A DNA stretch of 64,000 bases. It comes from Xiphias gladius. Lineage: Eukaryota > Chordata > Actinopteri > Istiophoriformes > Xiphiidae. Shown here piece after piece: positions 26,701-39,200 of this stretch. The position numbers and the translations under genes are program-made. Below the pieces are notes generated by a model, which worked only from the letters and a program-made list of their open reading frames with translations, was not told where the DNA came from and searched no databases. The stretch spans positions 19,927,329-19,991,328 of the forward strand of contig NC_053418.1 in the NCBI RefSeq assembly GCF_016859285.1, read 5' to 3'. The first letter of the stretch is position 1. The number at the start of each line of letters is the position of its first letter.

Positions 26701-28957
26701 GACCAATCAGCTGAATAATGTGGTTTTGTTCTGCTAATGTTGTTTTAGACCTGCGTATAACAAAGACTCTAGATGATGTACAGCAACACTCCCTATTTTT
26801 AAATTATGTGTTTTATACGCAGCCTAATTCAGAATCTGACTTTCAGTGTAAAAACACGTTGTCACGACAGTATTTTTAGCTGTAAAGATTTATGTGAAAT
26901 TATGTCTTTGTATTGTGGCCTCAGGCCTGTGTTGTCCAGTACTGACATTGTGATAAAGTACATACAGGTCTACTTATGTACATGTAATTCTACTCTTCAC
27001 TGTGGAAACTGTTCAAGTCATTCTGGGATCTATTCTCAGTCCTGTCAATGGACACAGATCCCCCCCGACGCCTAGGCCTGGATCCAAGTCAACTGTTAGC
27101 TTGATCGTGTCGTGAAGGGATCACTGTCCCACAGTCTGTCAAGGATGTGAGGCTGAGTAAGGGCCAGATTACAAACTACACTCAGCATGCCAATCACCTA
27201 ACCGAGGAAGCTATTCAGGAATCAAGCCTAGTACGTATTGAATTGCATGAAGTATGTCCCACACTTTTGGAGATGTATTTGGACGCCATATTCGGGGACA
27301 TTTTGATGACTTAAAACCTCACAATTTGTATGAAAGTGGTTACACTGGTCAAGATTGGACTTTCTGCCATTGCATGATGAAAAGACATCCAGAAAGCTGA
27401 TAGAGGTCGACTGATGAAGTCAGGTGCTGTGATTAATGAATAAATTGAAATACTCTCACAACCATTCAATCATTTACACATTACGTTTTTATTTTTAATT
27501 CTTCCAAATCCACATTGTCAAGGTCCAAGTGAACCCTGCCATCATTTTCCAGCATTTTAATATGAATAATAGAATTCATGCACTCTAGGTGATTATTCTT
27601 AATCTAACAACATAGGGTTGTAAGATTTGATATTAGCTAGATCAGCGGTGCAGTTCAAGAGTATGACTGTCTCCTGACATGTGGTTAAGTTTTTTAAAGC
27701 CCGCTTTCTCTCAATCCCTTATCGGTTCCACTTAATGGGCACTTATTGTAAGGGCAAAAAATTAGCAGATTGCTCCCTCTGAAACGCTTACATAACAATG
27801 CTATTACAACAATTATGTCACAGAGAACACAATGTTCCTCACATCCTCTTAGGGTGAAAATAAAAACACACAATCAAAAGAAATTTCAAACCTGTGAGGC
27901 AGAGGGGTGTTGAAAAACAGATACAATTGGATTTGGTGGTCAAGGTTGTCTGAGCATTAACAGGATTTCTATTATCTATAATTTCAGTAATGCATATTCA
28001 TTTACATGTGAATATCACCAAAACAAACAGCTTTCTTTCAAACATAAAAAATTAAAAATCTGCACCTTGGGATGGTAGGCACTGTGATGCCAAGTGAACT
28101 AATGAAATTTCACCTCCAGGTCACTTGGTGCATCCTGTTATTGAGCAGCAGACAAAAAGGCCAGTAATGCAACTTATCTGGCTACAGCAACAGACGGAAT
28201 GAACTAGCAGATTAGACAGAGTCTTAAGAGTCTTTACCAGTCTCACATACCCCAACACACCAGAATACATTATGATTATGTAACCCAACTTATGTTGTGG
28301 AATGATTAAAAAGGTCCAAAAATAACACCACAGCACTGCAAAAGCTGGTTTGGTGAACAGGATTCATCGGCAGCCTTCATTTCTCATTAGCAGTGACCTT
28401 ATATTTGGTCGTAATATTTTCCACTGAATTACATTTCTTGAAGACATTACCACAAATGCCTCAGTGTTTGCATCCAACAAGATACTCCTTAATCCTGACA
28501 CTAGTGACAAAGGACATGTTTCCTGATGTGATCCCTGCAGCTTAAACTGCCCGTTCCTTATGAGCACTAGGCAATGAAAATGAGCCAGTTCTCATTTTAT
28601 CCATTTCTCCCGGAGCCATCCACGCTAACATGCAGACCTGTTACATAAAAATCACTGTTAGTTGTATTTAATTGTAAACTGTAGTTCAGTGAGATGACAA
28701 GTCCAACATATTGTAAACATATTATGGCTCTTAAAATTGGTACTTTCTTCCATAATCTGTTGCCAAGAGACAATAAACACTTAAAAAAAAAAGAAAAAAA
28801 GTGAGCTACAAATACATCCAGATGTCACTGCAAAGCAGTTGCTTATGGAAGATCTGCAGAAATAAATTAACAGATGTCTGTCCAACAGGGTGTAAGGGTG
28901 GGATCGAGTTGATGAGAACAATGACAGAGTCAAACTCATTGTTACTTACTTCGACAT
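26701..28957. other. Intergenic and gins4 3' region; no further gene seen
   Basis: About 2.2 kb, AT-rich, with only short unsupported frames. The gins4 3' UTR must begin at 28957 and run leftward; I cannot fix its end. A-runs occur near 28780-28800. Confidence 0.5.
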
Positions 28958-31107
28958 TCAAATTAACTGCACTGCTCCACTTGAAACAAGTGGTGCTATA
29001 GTTCGATACTGCATTAGGTGCTGAGAGCCCTCTTCAAGATCCACCACATACTCTCTGATAGAAGAGACACAGTGGAGATAATATCAGGTGTTTTAGTATC
29101 CAGGCAGAAAAATATAACCGCATTGACTGTAAAAAGGTAACACTGCCACCTACTGGGTTTTAAAAACAGTGACAACACGTCAAGTGAAATGTTGATGAAT
29201 TAAGTACCTCTGATCATCTGTTTCAGGCTCGACCAAGATATTTTCCTGCCTCTCCTTTACCCGCAGAAACACAAATGAGTCCAAGCAGGGCTCAGGCACT
29301 GGGATAACATTAGAATATATGGGATTTAGTGTCCCGGTCAGTGAAAATGTCAGAGCAAATGCCACCTTCTGCCAGCGCATGCCAATAGCAGTATTTCGGG
29401 CATGGGTCATCTAAGAACAAACAAATAGAACGAGTGCCTGCGAGGTAAAAGCAGAGGAGATTTTACCTGCTCTGAGCATATCCACTGTCTGTAGGTTGGG
29501 GGGCATGCGCTTCAGTGCTACAGCCTTCAGGTAGGTTTCTGTGTTGGCATAGTACCTGTATGCCAGACAAACGTGTGTTTTTAATCTGATGTGCAACTAA
29601 AACAGCAGTAAATTAAACAAACAGCTCTGACCTTATTCTACCATACTCACTCTTTAGCAAAGGCAAACTCCTCAGGTGAGAGCAAAGAGGGATCTCCCTC
29701 GCCTCGAGACTTCTCTCTCTCCAGGACATGTGGGAAAAACTTTTCAATCTAGACATGGAACAACAACAACAACAGCAACAAAAAAAAAAAATCAGGCATG
29801 TTACTCAACAAGCACTGAGTGAGATGAGAGCTTTATTTTGCACGCTGTACTGTTTGACCTGACCGACCTTCTGCAGACGAGAGCGCAGGTAGCTGCTCAG
29901 AACAAAGCGGATCCTGTCTATTTCCATGCGATGGATGCTGGCCTTTGCATCACCTTTCTTCACCCGCTGCAAGTTGGCTTCCTTTTGGTACGGAGGTCAC
30001 AACAGCATTGTGAGAAATTTATTTTATCCAGGGTGACTTACAATGACCAGAAAAGCAACATCATACGCTGGTTAAATGATTGGATTATTTTTATGAATGA
30101 CTATGTAAGTGCACAAATCCACCTCTGTCTCAACAGCTGGATCTGGTATTGGGATTTCAACAGCAGTAATGTTATCTAAGTCACACTGACACACAACAGA
30201 TTCAAACAATTGCTTGTTACAGCTTCTCAAATGTGAGGACTAAATGTGTTGCTATTTTCTGTCCCACTCTATTCACTATTTCCTACATTTCTAGACTAAA
30301 TAATTGACAGTTCAACAGTGGTGGAATTTAACTAAGTACTTTTCCTCCGGAGCTGTACCTAAGCAAAATTCTGAGGTACATTATTTGAGTATTTAAATTT
30401 CATTTCACTTTACACTTCCACTCCTCTACATTTCTGACGGTGATATTGTACTTTTTACTTATTGTACTTAAAACCAATCAACAGATTATCAACACATTTT
30501 TTCTGCACTGAGTACTTTTACTTTTAATATTACAAATACATTTTGCTATTAATACACGTGTGTATACTTGGGTAACGTTTTCAATGCAGGACCTTAACTG
30601 GTAGAGCAATTTACAGTGTGGTATTGGTACCTGAACGCATCCTCCACCAATGCAGTTGAATGAGTTATGAGAATAATCGTTTGTTTTGCAGTCCTGCTCC
30701 ATACTGTATCTGCTGTTTTGAGACATTTTTAAATGTAAGGAGAATCGTGGGTGTTTTTGCACATACAGTAAACACAGGAGGTATTCGCCGTTTAATTTAC
30801 CATGTGAGTCAGCTGCTCCATCACACACTCCACCACCTCTGATCTGTTCGGCAGCAGCTCCGGTGAGAACTTCTCGTTCAGCCAGGCCTGCGGCGTACAG
30901 ATAGGAATACAACTGTGAAGACACACTGGACAACCTAGCGAGAGAGACAGTGCGAGGTCTGTGGTGCTACATGTTACAAATGTCATCATTTCGTTAACAT
31001 CAGCTCACTTCTTCCAGTTTAGCTATCAGCTCCGCCGGGGTCATAACATCCTCCTGACTGTCATCTTGGTTGGTACCGTTGCCGTCGTCAGACAAAGACT
31101 CCGACAT
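28958..31107 (-). CDS. gins4: DNA replication complex GINS protein SLD5
   Basis: SLD5 is one of four GINS subunits that bind MCM2-7 and CDC45 to form the CMG replicative helicase. Coding exons: 31107-31009, 30887-30801, 29981-29868, 29748-29651, 29555-29467, 29298-29208, 29054-28958. They give 224 aa (human 223) with consistent phases. Landmarks are DVMTPAELIAKLEEAWLNEK near the N-terminus, VVECVMEQL, the helical A-domain stretch IHRMEIDRIRFVLSSYLRSR, LLSPEEFAFAKEYYANTETY, LKRMPPNLQTVDMLRA, and the B-domain FVFLRVKERQENILVEPETD ending GAVQLI. These match human GINS4 closely. The exon 3 donor (AAG then GTCGGT) is weak. Introns carry a MITE-like element at 30316-30652. In humans GINS4 lies near GPAT4. 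Confidence 0.96.
30316..30652. mobile_element. MITE-like non-autonomous DNA transposon in a gins4 intron
   Basis: The left end CAGTGGTGGAATTTAACTAAGTACTTT and the right end TCCTCCACCAATG form imperfect inverted repeats (CAGTGGTGGA against CATTGGTGGA). The interior (ACTTCCACTCCTCTACATTTCTG, then TTTTTACTTATTGTACTT, then GTTTTCAATGCAGGACC) matches one of the commonest teleost MITEs. It is diverged and non-coding. Confidence 0.8.
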
Positions 31108-31400
31108 AGTTTTCCTTTACGAAGTAAAAAGACAAAACACGGAGCTTAACAGAAACAAAAACGTGTACATTTACTCTTTATCTAAAGTTTAAAGCCATTC
31201 AATCGAAACTAGTGAGATCTTTTTTTTTTTTTTTTTTGCTAAAGAGACAAGAACTAGCTACGAATCGGCATGTTTTTGCTGGACGCCCTGGTTCATTGGC
31301 GCCACTGCAACCGTATTCTCGCGACACTTATAGACACTAAGGCTGGAGTTTATATCATGGTTGATGTAAGGGTTTGCCTCTCCCCGTGTAATAGGCGAGA
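31108..31400 (-). promoter_or_regulatory. gins4 promoter with E2F/CCAAT-like and TCTCGCGA motifs
   Basis: Upstream of the gins4 start codon there is an inverted CCAAT box (ATTGG at 31295-31299) fused to an E2F-like TTGGCGCCA at 31296-31304. TCTCGCGA lies at 31317-31324. CCAAT plus E2F sites are typical of S-phase genes, and TCTCGCGA-type elements mark TATA-less promoters of essential genes. The transcription start is not determined. Confidence 0.5.
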
Positions 31401-31787
31401 TTTTAACACTGCCTAGGTACAGTGGGGCTCCTCGAGAGTAACTTTAGGGATACAAATCTTCGTGTATACTGTCGTTATGAACGCAGTTACACGGAGTGTT
31501 ACCAAAGTCCTTACAGGTATAAGTAGTCTTATAACGTCCCCGCTACTACAAACATATTGTATTTTACTATTTCTGAAGAATATGTCAGTTCAATTATGCT
31601 GGTAGAGTATTAGATGGTGCAGCAAGACGCATTTTTGGGGTTAGTTTTCACTGGAGAGAAGCTCAGTGAAAACAAAAATGATATATAAACAAGTTGCAAC
31701 TTTCATTGCCTGCAGGCAGTGAAAGCATGGGATATGGAAGTATGCACAGTCTATAACTCATTAGTCCTGACTGATTATTTACACACA

Positions 31788-31788
<1 letters not shown>

Positions 31789-31838
<50 letters not shown>
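31789..31838 (+). repeat. (AC)n followed by (AT)n compound microsatellite
   Basis: About 15 AC units run directly into about 9 AT units. Open frames reading through it are repeat artefacts. Confidence 0.9.
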
Positions 31839-31897
31839 GCAGTCAAAACATGGAAGCCGGCCTCCCCCAGAGAAAACGCCATGTCCCCCCTGCATAA

Positions 31898-32128
31898 TTA
31901 TGCCTGCTCTCGCTCTCTTCCACCCATGTGGGTCCCTATCAGCTCGAGTGAATTGAACAGAAGTGCCATCTTCTGCTTGGCTTGTTCCAGCTGTTTCAGA
32001 CCACACTGTAGCTTGCAGCAGAATCTCATTTGTCTGATTTTCTCCTCCTTCTTCAATGCACTTGCCACATCATTTTTCTTCACCAGCAGTGATCTTGCAT
32101 CCGCTGTGGTATTGCCACTGTAACGCAC
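31898..32128 (-). other. Unrecognised short open frame with a Lys/Glu/Gln-rich helical stretch
   Basis: A 76-codon minus-strand frame with VKKNDVASALKKEEKIRQMR and KLQCGLKQLEQAKQKMALLF, which reads like an amphipathic or coiled-coil segment. No splice context or promoter is evident and the frame runs into low-complexity sequence. It could be a remnant of a transposon-encoded DNA-binding protein or chance. No function is claimed. Confidence 0.2.
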
Positions 32129-33291
32129 TGACGTTCAGTACTGCATATCAGTTCTCACAGCAGCTTCCTCTAGGCGTATCTGTGCTACATCAGATCTGCA
32201 GGGTTGTAGCCTGGTTGCACCCCAGCTTGGAGAGCTGCAGTCACTTTGTCAAGTAGATCAACTCAACTAATAAATGAATTTGTAAAACCTAAAATGACGG
32301 ACAAACTGATTTAAAAATCTATTAGCAATTGAAAAAAAAAAATTCTAATCAAAATTAATGCTGTTATGGTGAAACAGTTTATGATAGTTTTTACAGCAAC
32401 ATTTCTATAATTGAGAACAAAGGACCAAAGGTTTAAATATTTTTATTTTTGTTATTTACTCATGATCAGTTGATTACTTTCTGTTTAAACACATTTAACT
32501 GATAAAGAGATCTGCATGTAATATTTAAACAAATATTTAACACTTATATAAGGCAGATACAGTACTCATACAGTATCATTATGTTCAACATACTTCCCAA
32601 TACAGTAACGTGAAGAACAGTACAGGAAGTTCTTGGCTTTCAAAGACAAAGTATTGAAATTGTACAAGTGAAGACAAATGTGGAAGAACTGTGATTTTGA
32701 AAAAATCTGAACTTAAAATCTCTAACTTAACTGGGTGTTTCCTGAATCTATTAAGAATTCTTCATATTCTGAAGACATGTCATTAAAATTTGTATATTTT
32801 TTCCTGTACATGTAATTGTGTACAAAAAAAAATCTTCTAATCTATCAGACATGCTAATTTTATTACTGTAACACTTCAAATTTACATGATACACCAGAGT
32901 AATTCAAAGCAAAAGAAATATCACTTGCAGTTTCTGAGTAATTTCACAGTTCTTCTGTGAGTATAAAAAAAAAAAGAAATGCACCCATTCGATGCACTTG
33001 GACGACTCAACCGGTTTCACAGTGATCCCATAAATATCCCTAGCCATCACTGCTGTGACTTCACTTCCTTTCAGTCTAGTATGGTAAAGGTCACAGAAGG
33101 TCAGAGTCAGTTAATTAAAGTAACTAACAAAACCAGCCTGTATGTGAAGCCACAGAGCATAAATATGTGTGTTGCATATGCCATCTGTAAAACACAAGCT
33201 CAATGGCTTCTTTCTTCAGTGTAAAGATTAACTTTGATTAATTTTTTTGACAAGAAACAATTGTTAAAGTCTGGATTTGATATACGAAAAG

Positions 33292-36200
33292 TCACAGCTT
33301 GTGAGGATAAATGGGATTCATGGCAGGTAGGGTATATCCAGTCTGGGGATTTAACAGAGGAAAGGAGTATGGATATGTGTAACAAGCAGACCCAATGAGA
33401 GCAGAGTGAGCTGGACCCACCGGTATATGACGGTACATTAGCTGGGATTGAGGTAGTCTCATTCTGTTGGGGAGAAACACAGGGTGTAATGGAGGCTGGT
33501 GCCGAGAGTCTCTCCCCAATTTGTCGTAGCTTGATAGGACGCACGACACCGGCAGGGTGCCGGTGGAATGGGACAGACTCTGCTGAGCAGGAGGAACTTT
33601 TTGTAGCATTGTCCTGGATTTCTCCCTCTTCTCTGTCTGATAAAGCCACGGAGCCACATTGTTCAGCTTCTTTGCACAAGTCAGAGGGTCATCCTGGTGC
33701 ATCAACCTGTTCTGGTGGATTTTATAACTTGGCCGAATAGGAGCGGGCCGCAGAAGCTGCACAGATTTTGGAATAACTTTGGTGAAACTAGAGGTAGATG
33801 TTGAGTGGAAAGGATGGGTGAAATGTTTGCCACTCCCTTTGTGGATTGGCTTCCAGGCAGAGTCTTTAATTTGGCTTTTTATTGAGTCAGCAATCAATGA
33901 CTGGGAGCTGACATGAGAAAGGTCTTTATTCAATCCTGCAAGCTCTTTGGATATCTGAGTACAGCTCGCAGACTTGTCGTCCTCACTACAGTTGAGTGCA
34001 TTTTTAACAGAGCCAGAACAGTTTTTTCTCAATTCTGCGCTTGATCTAGGTTTATCCTCATTCCCTGCTGGACCGTCCTCTGATGAAACAGAGTAAGGGG
34101 AAGGGCTGCGGGAAGAGGAGGAGGATAAAGGGAGCGGGGAGCCATCAGAGGAGTTGCAGTTCTGGCTGGAGGAGGCCCGGGCTGGAGACTGGGAGCAGCG
34201 GATGACGGAGGGCCTTTCTTTATCCTCGCTCTGTGGACTCGGGGGCAAGTTGAGGCTGGCCTGAGCCATTCGCTTTTTTTTCTCCAGAGGAGAGATGACC
34301 TCTCCGGCAGCAGATGGGATGTGAGCAGTCCAAGGGCTGGATGTGGGGACCGGGAGAAGGTGGGCATAGACAGGAGTGCAAAGATCGGCGGGGGCTCTGT
34401 TTGGCTGAGAGCAGTCTGGATGGTGTCTGTCAGTGGTGGCAGCCCAGAGAGCAGAGTGAGGATGCATCACTGCTTCACTCTGGCAGGCAGCTTCTGGACT
34501 CCTCTGGGTCAGTATCTATAAAATAACACACAGGATATTTTTAAAAAAAAACTATATGTACCAATAGTGGAGCAGAATTTTTTCACTTTTAGACTTTTCA
34601 TCAGAGATATATGTTACCTCGGAGTCCATCTCTCTATCCGACTGAGTCCTTTTCCTCTTAACCTCAGCCTTGTTGACCTTGCCTTCCAAGTTTCTCTTGT
34701 ATGGCTTGCGTGGTTTGCTTGGCGGCAGAGGCTTGTCTTCCTCTCCTTTCATGTGTCTTTCAAAGGGCAGCACGAGCCTAAAGGAACCCATTTCTGATTA
34801 TGGATAACCTGACATGGTGATGGAATTGACAGGCTAGTTGGAAACAGAATCATCCTCACCTCTCATAGTGTCTGCGAGTGCAAGTAGCAGCACTGGTGCT
34901 ACCTGGACTTCCTCCCAGCTCATCATACACTTTCTTCCAAAGACGCTGTGCCGTCACCTGTTGTGAAAAAATTCACAATTAGAACAGCTCGAGTCCATAA
35001 TTGCTACGATAGTCTTTTTTTTTTTTTTTTTTTAAACATGTGAGAGGTAAGGGACAGCTTTTAGGAAGAATCAAAGGCTTGTCACAGTGATGCGTTAAAC
35101 AAAAAGGCTCATGGTCTTTTCCCCTAGTACAAACTACAGGGCTGAGTAGGGCCCAAAGGCGACCAGAGGGCCACAAAATGAGGAAACCACTATTTATATA
35201 AATTATTATCTTGTTTGTGTGCTGAAATTGTACTGAGTAGATAGTGCTCGAAGTCTAACTTTGTTCATTTATTACTATGTTTTACTCCTTAACTTTTCTT
35301 ATTTTACTGCATTTAGTTGTTGTGTGCACACTCTTAACTTGCCTCAAGACTGTGGCCCTTTGGTTCCACATTGCATCAAGTGCTTGGGCCCCACTGTGCC
35401 TGCTTTCAAGTTTAGTTTTAAACCATTTTTTAAGGAAGGCATTGTCAGGTTACCCTTTAAGTGCTATGTCTGCTGGTTTTCAGAACTGAAAGAACACTTT
35501 CATTTTTAAATTCATGCATGTGTAGGCGGCTTATATTGTTGTGTTTACACCCAGGGACATGGTGGCGGTGGAGGTGACGGTCAACTCTGTTTAGAGCTCC
35601 AGTTCTGCTCTTGTGCTGTTTTAATATGAGTTGCACTCTCAGAACTTGTCCCACGGTGTCATCATCAAAGGCAACACTGCATGGGTGGTGATGAATTGAG
35701 AGTTCAGAGGCCTAAATGTCCTCCAGTGTGGTAAAAGGCACCACGTTACAGAACCTGGCCTATCGCTCATTTTCCACTGAGAAACCAGTAAACCAAAGGA
35801 CTGTGAAGAATAGCCGAATGAAGAACTTGTACTTACTAAATCATAGCCCCCACGTTTCTCAACAGCTTTGTAGATCCTCCAAAGATTAACTGAGGGTGGA
35901 AAAAACATGAGAACCTAATTATTTTCATCCCAATTCCATGTGAATATTGTGTTCGTTCAACACAAAGCACAGTGCTACTGAGCGTAAACTCACTCTGTTT
36001 GAAGCCGAGATGTGGGATCCTTTCTATGGGTGAACCTTTGTCCTTCATAAAAGAGTGCAGACTTGATACAAAGGCCTTCTCCTCCATCTGCACTAGATTG
36101 GGCCTGGTCTCTTCCACACATTCAGTTGTAGAGTCGTGAATCTCGATAACAGGGGGAGAAGCCTAGCATAGAGAGAAAACGTGTGTAAGCGTGTGTTTTG

Positions 36201-39200
36201 TGTCAAAATCAAGTAGCTGCTGTAAACGGAACATGGTCCACTGCACTGATGTGTTAACCTGTTTTACAGTTGACAGTATTATCACAGATGGGAAAAAGAC
36301 ACACACAGTCATCTCATGGGACACAAATGTTAAAATGAAACATCAAAATCAGAGTAGGGTTTTACCGCTACTTTCAATAGATAACCGCTACACATCCTGT
36401 CTGTAGAGATAGCAGCAGACTTGTGGGGTTTTTGGTCTAGAGTTGTCAGTCACTGGTATCACAAATGTCACTTTGTAAAACAAACATAAGAGAAGGAATT
36501 TATGCATAAAATGTTGTAAACAAAATAAACCAATGGTGACTGATGAGAAGCTAAGTGCTGAGAAAAAAAAAAAAAAAACGGCTTTACAGTAATATCTCAA
36601 AACATGCGGTTGCATGTTTGCTGTATTTCTGCAGAACTTGTGTCAGTGACTTTGAGGAGGATTTTAAGATACGAAATTCTCAAGTGTTACAAAAACAAGA
36701 CTACCCAGAACTCCAGTGTAAGAAATTTACAATGTCACTATTTGTGGTTTGCAAGAAAGCAGAAATGAAACAGTGAAGACATGCAGAATTAAAATAATCA
36801 GTTAGAAAGATTTCAGGAAGAGAAGTGTAAAACATCCAAAACATAAGATGAGAAGCTGTTGATGAAAGCGATACCATTTCTGTACTTATATTCTAAATTT
36901 GATTTTCGGATTGCCCTTTTAGGGCTTAAATAAAAAAATCTGGTGCAAGCGCAAGCTGGAAACTTAACCTTATTGCTTTGTGATGTGGACAATATATAGT
37001 GTGTTGAATAAGTAAACAGCAGTTATTTCAATTTCAGTCGCTATTTTACAGCAACAATATTATTCCTGTTGTGTGAACACTGGCTCCAACAGCACAAATG
37101 CTGGTATAGTCACCGGTGTTACTGCGGTGGAATCGAAGGTTACGGTATTTCATGCCAGATATTTAAATGTGAAATCTCACTTTGCCACTGCGTCAATCAA
37201 TTTCGACAGGCTGGACGTCAAAAGAGACACAGAATGGTCAATGTCAATATTTCACTTTGAATCACCATACGTAGAAGCTGTTTTATTTCTGTGGCAGCCA
37301 TTGTACAACAAAACAGCTCGAGGTGGTTTCATATTGAATCAAGTTCCTCTATGCGGTTCCTGGTTCCGAGAAGTAGGCCTCTAGAGTGAGTAATAGTGAA
37401 GGTGCAGGCCTCTAACCAAGATAGCCTTGGCTGAGTCACAGTTGAGCAGCTCCACACTGCCGTTCCCAGCGAACAGCCGACACCTCTGACTTTCCACTGT
37501 TATTCTGTATCACCTAGGAGATACACCTCAATGAGGCAGATATTTGGTTTGCATTGTTTGTAAGAAGAGACGTGCGAAAATGTTACTTCCCAAACCTCAT
37601 TTGCGTTGTCTGTATTTCCAGGACAGCAATTGGTTGATGAATGTGGAACGAGCTAAATTATGTCGGCATCCGCGTCCAAAATGATGTGAGTGTGATAGCT
37701 CTGGCGGGGGAAATTGCAAAATTTTGCTTGGGATCTTGCATAAAATTCACTGGTATTCACAAAGGGCTTATTTATTTTCAGCCACTGATTTGCATTCATC
37801 TGATTCACAAAACCTTCGGGTTAATGCATCAATGGCTGACTACAGGAAACGTTTGCACTCTAAGCCACATAATGCAGATCTCACTCCACACCAGAGAGCG
37901 AATATGATTTTGAAACATTCAGTTGATTTCCACTAGGTGAAATTTTTTTGGAAAACCGTGTGGGTGATGTTGATGTCAATGTGTTGATATGTGACTCTCA
38001 CAATGATTGTCAGTGGCGTGCTGGATCGATGCTATCGGCAGGCCAGAAGTCACCACAGAAACCACCAGGCTTTCAACTAACATCAGTCTTGGAAATTTGA
38101 TGAGCTAATTCGCATTTCTCATATTATACCTCTCATTTCAGTTACCAGAATAGTGGCTGTGAGGATCTCCTACAGTTTCTGTGTGCAATGAAATATTGTG
38201 GTGCGTGAGATATATAGGTGCGTTTCGTAGCTCTGTCAGAATACGAAGCCGAATCACTTATTCCTTGTTACTCATTTCACTATCTTCTATCAAGATGAAA
38301 CAACTGTACACACACAATCAGCATTTCATTTGCCACCTTCTCAAATTCACTAAAAAAGGGAAATGAAAACACAACACATAACTCATTCTGAGTAGTCATG
38401 TCTGTAGTCACTGATTAACTGTAACTGATGGAAACTGCCCAGCTTGCTACCAGAAGGACAACCGACATTTTATCAGCAATGACTGAAGTTAGTACCTGCT
38501 TCATCATCCCCTTCTCTTCGTCACTGGCTGCTGTTTGTTGTGACGTCTCACTCTGGTCCTCCTGAGCTACAAACATACACATTACGGGGAAAAAGACGTT
38601 TACCACTTTACTCAAGAAAAAAAAAGGAATATGAATTTGGATTCAGAGAACCACACTGGAGAAACCAAAAAAAAACTTCTTCATTTCAAGGAACTATAAT
38701 TATATGTACATGTATATATGTTCATTAAAAAAACGTATTAAAACTGATGTTCATCATTGCTGAGTAGGTTTTAGTTTCATAATTTGTTCAACGATCAGGT
38801 GATCTATCAGCAAAAAAAAACAAAAAAAAACAGAAATCTGTAGAACATATTGTCAACTGAACCTGATATAAAACCACAGGTTGCAAAACCACTTCCTGCT
38901 CATGAACATAACCGCTTGTATGCTGCACTGTATGATATTGTAACGCATTAACTACAGTATTAAAAAAAAACAGTGTATATAATATTACTATTAGTAGTGG
39001 AATATAATATATTGAGAAATACTGTTCATTTAATTCCATGCCCTAAAGCTATTTTTACTGTCTTTTTGGGTGGTGGTGGGGGGTGTGTTTGTTGTATGAG
39101 GAAAATAAAACATACATGTTAAAAGCCCCAAGCCCTGGGAATGAAATATAATTCTGAGAACCATAAAATGTCATTTTTTCACACACTGTCAGCGCAATAC

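Larger units (their letters stand above)
31401..33291. other. Intergenic region between arid5a and gins4
   Basis: Contains an (AC)n(AT)n microsatellite and a short minus-strand open frame at 31898-32128 (separate entries). The left part, about 32300-33291, probably includes the arid5a 3' UTR, with AATAAA words on the minus strand near 32440 and 32860. Confidence 0.5.

Noticed and set aside
31779-32006. Minus-strand frame ending in an alternating Cys/Val tail
   Set aside because: Reads through the AC/AT microsatellite.
37069-37384. Overlapping plus-strand frames of 63 and 103 codons within arid5a intron 2
   Set aside because: No domain, no splice context, and they overlap each other in different frames.
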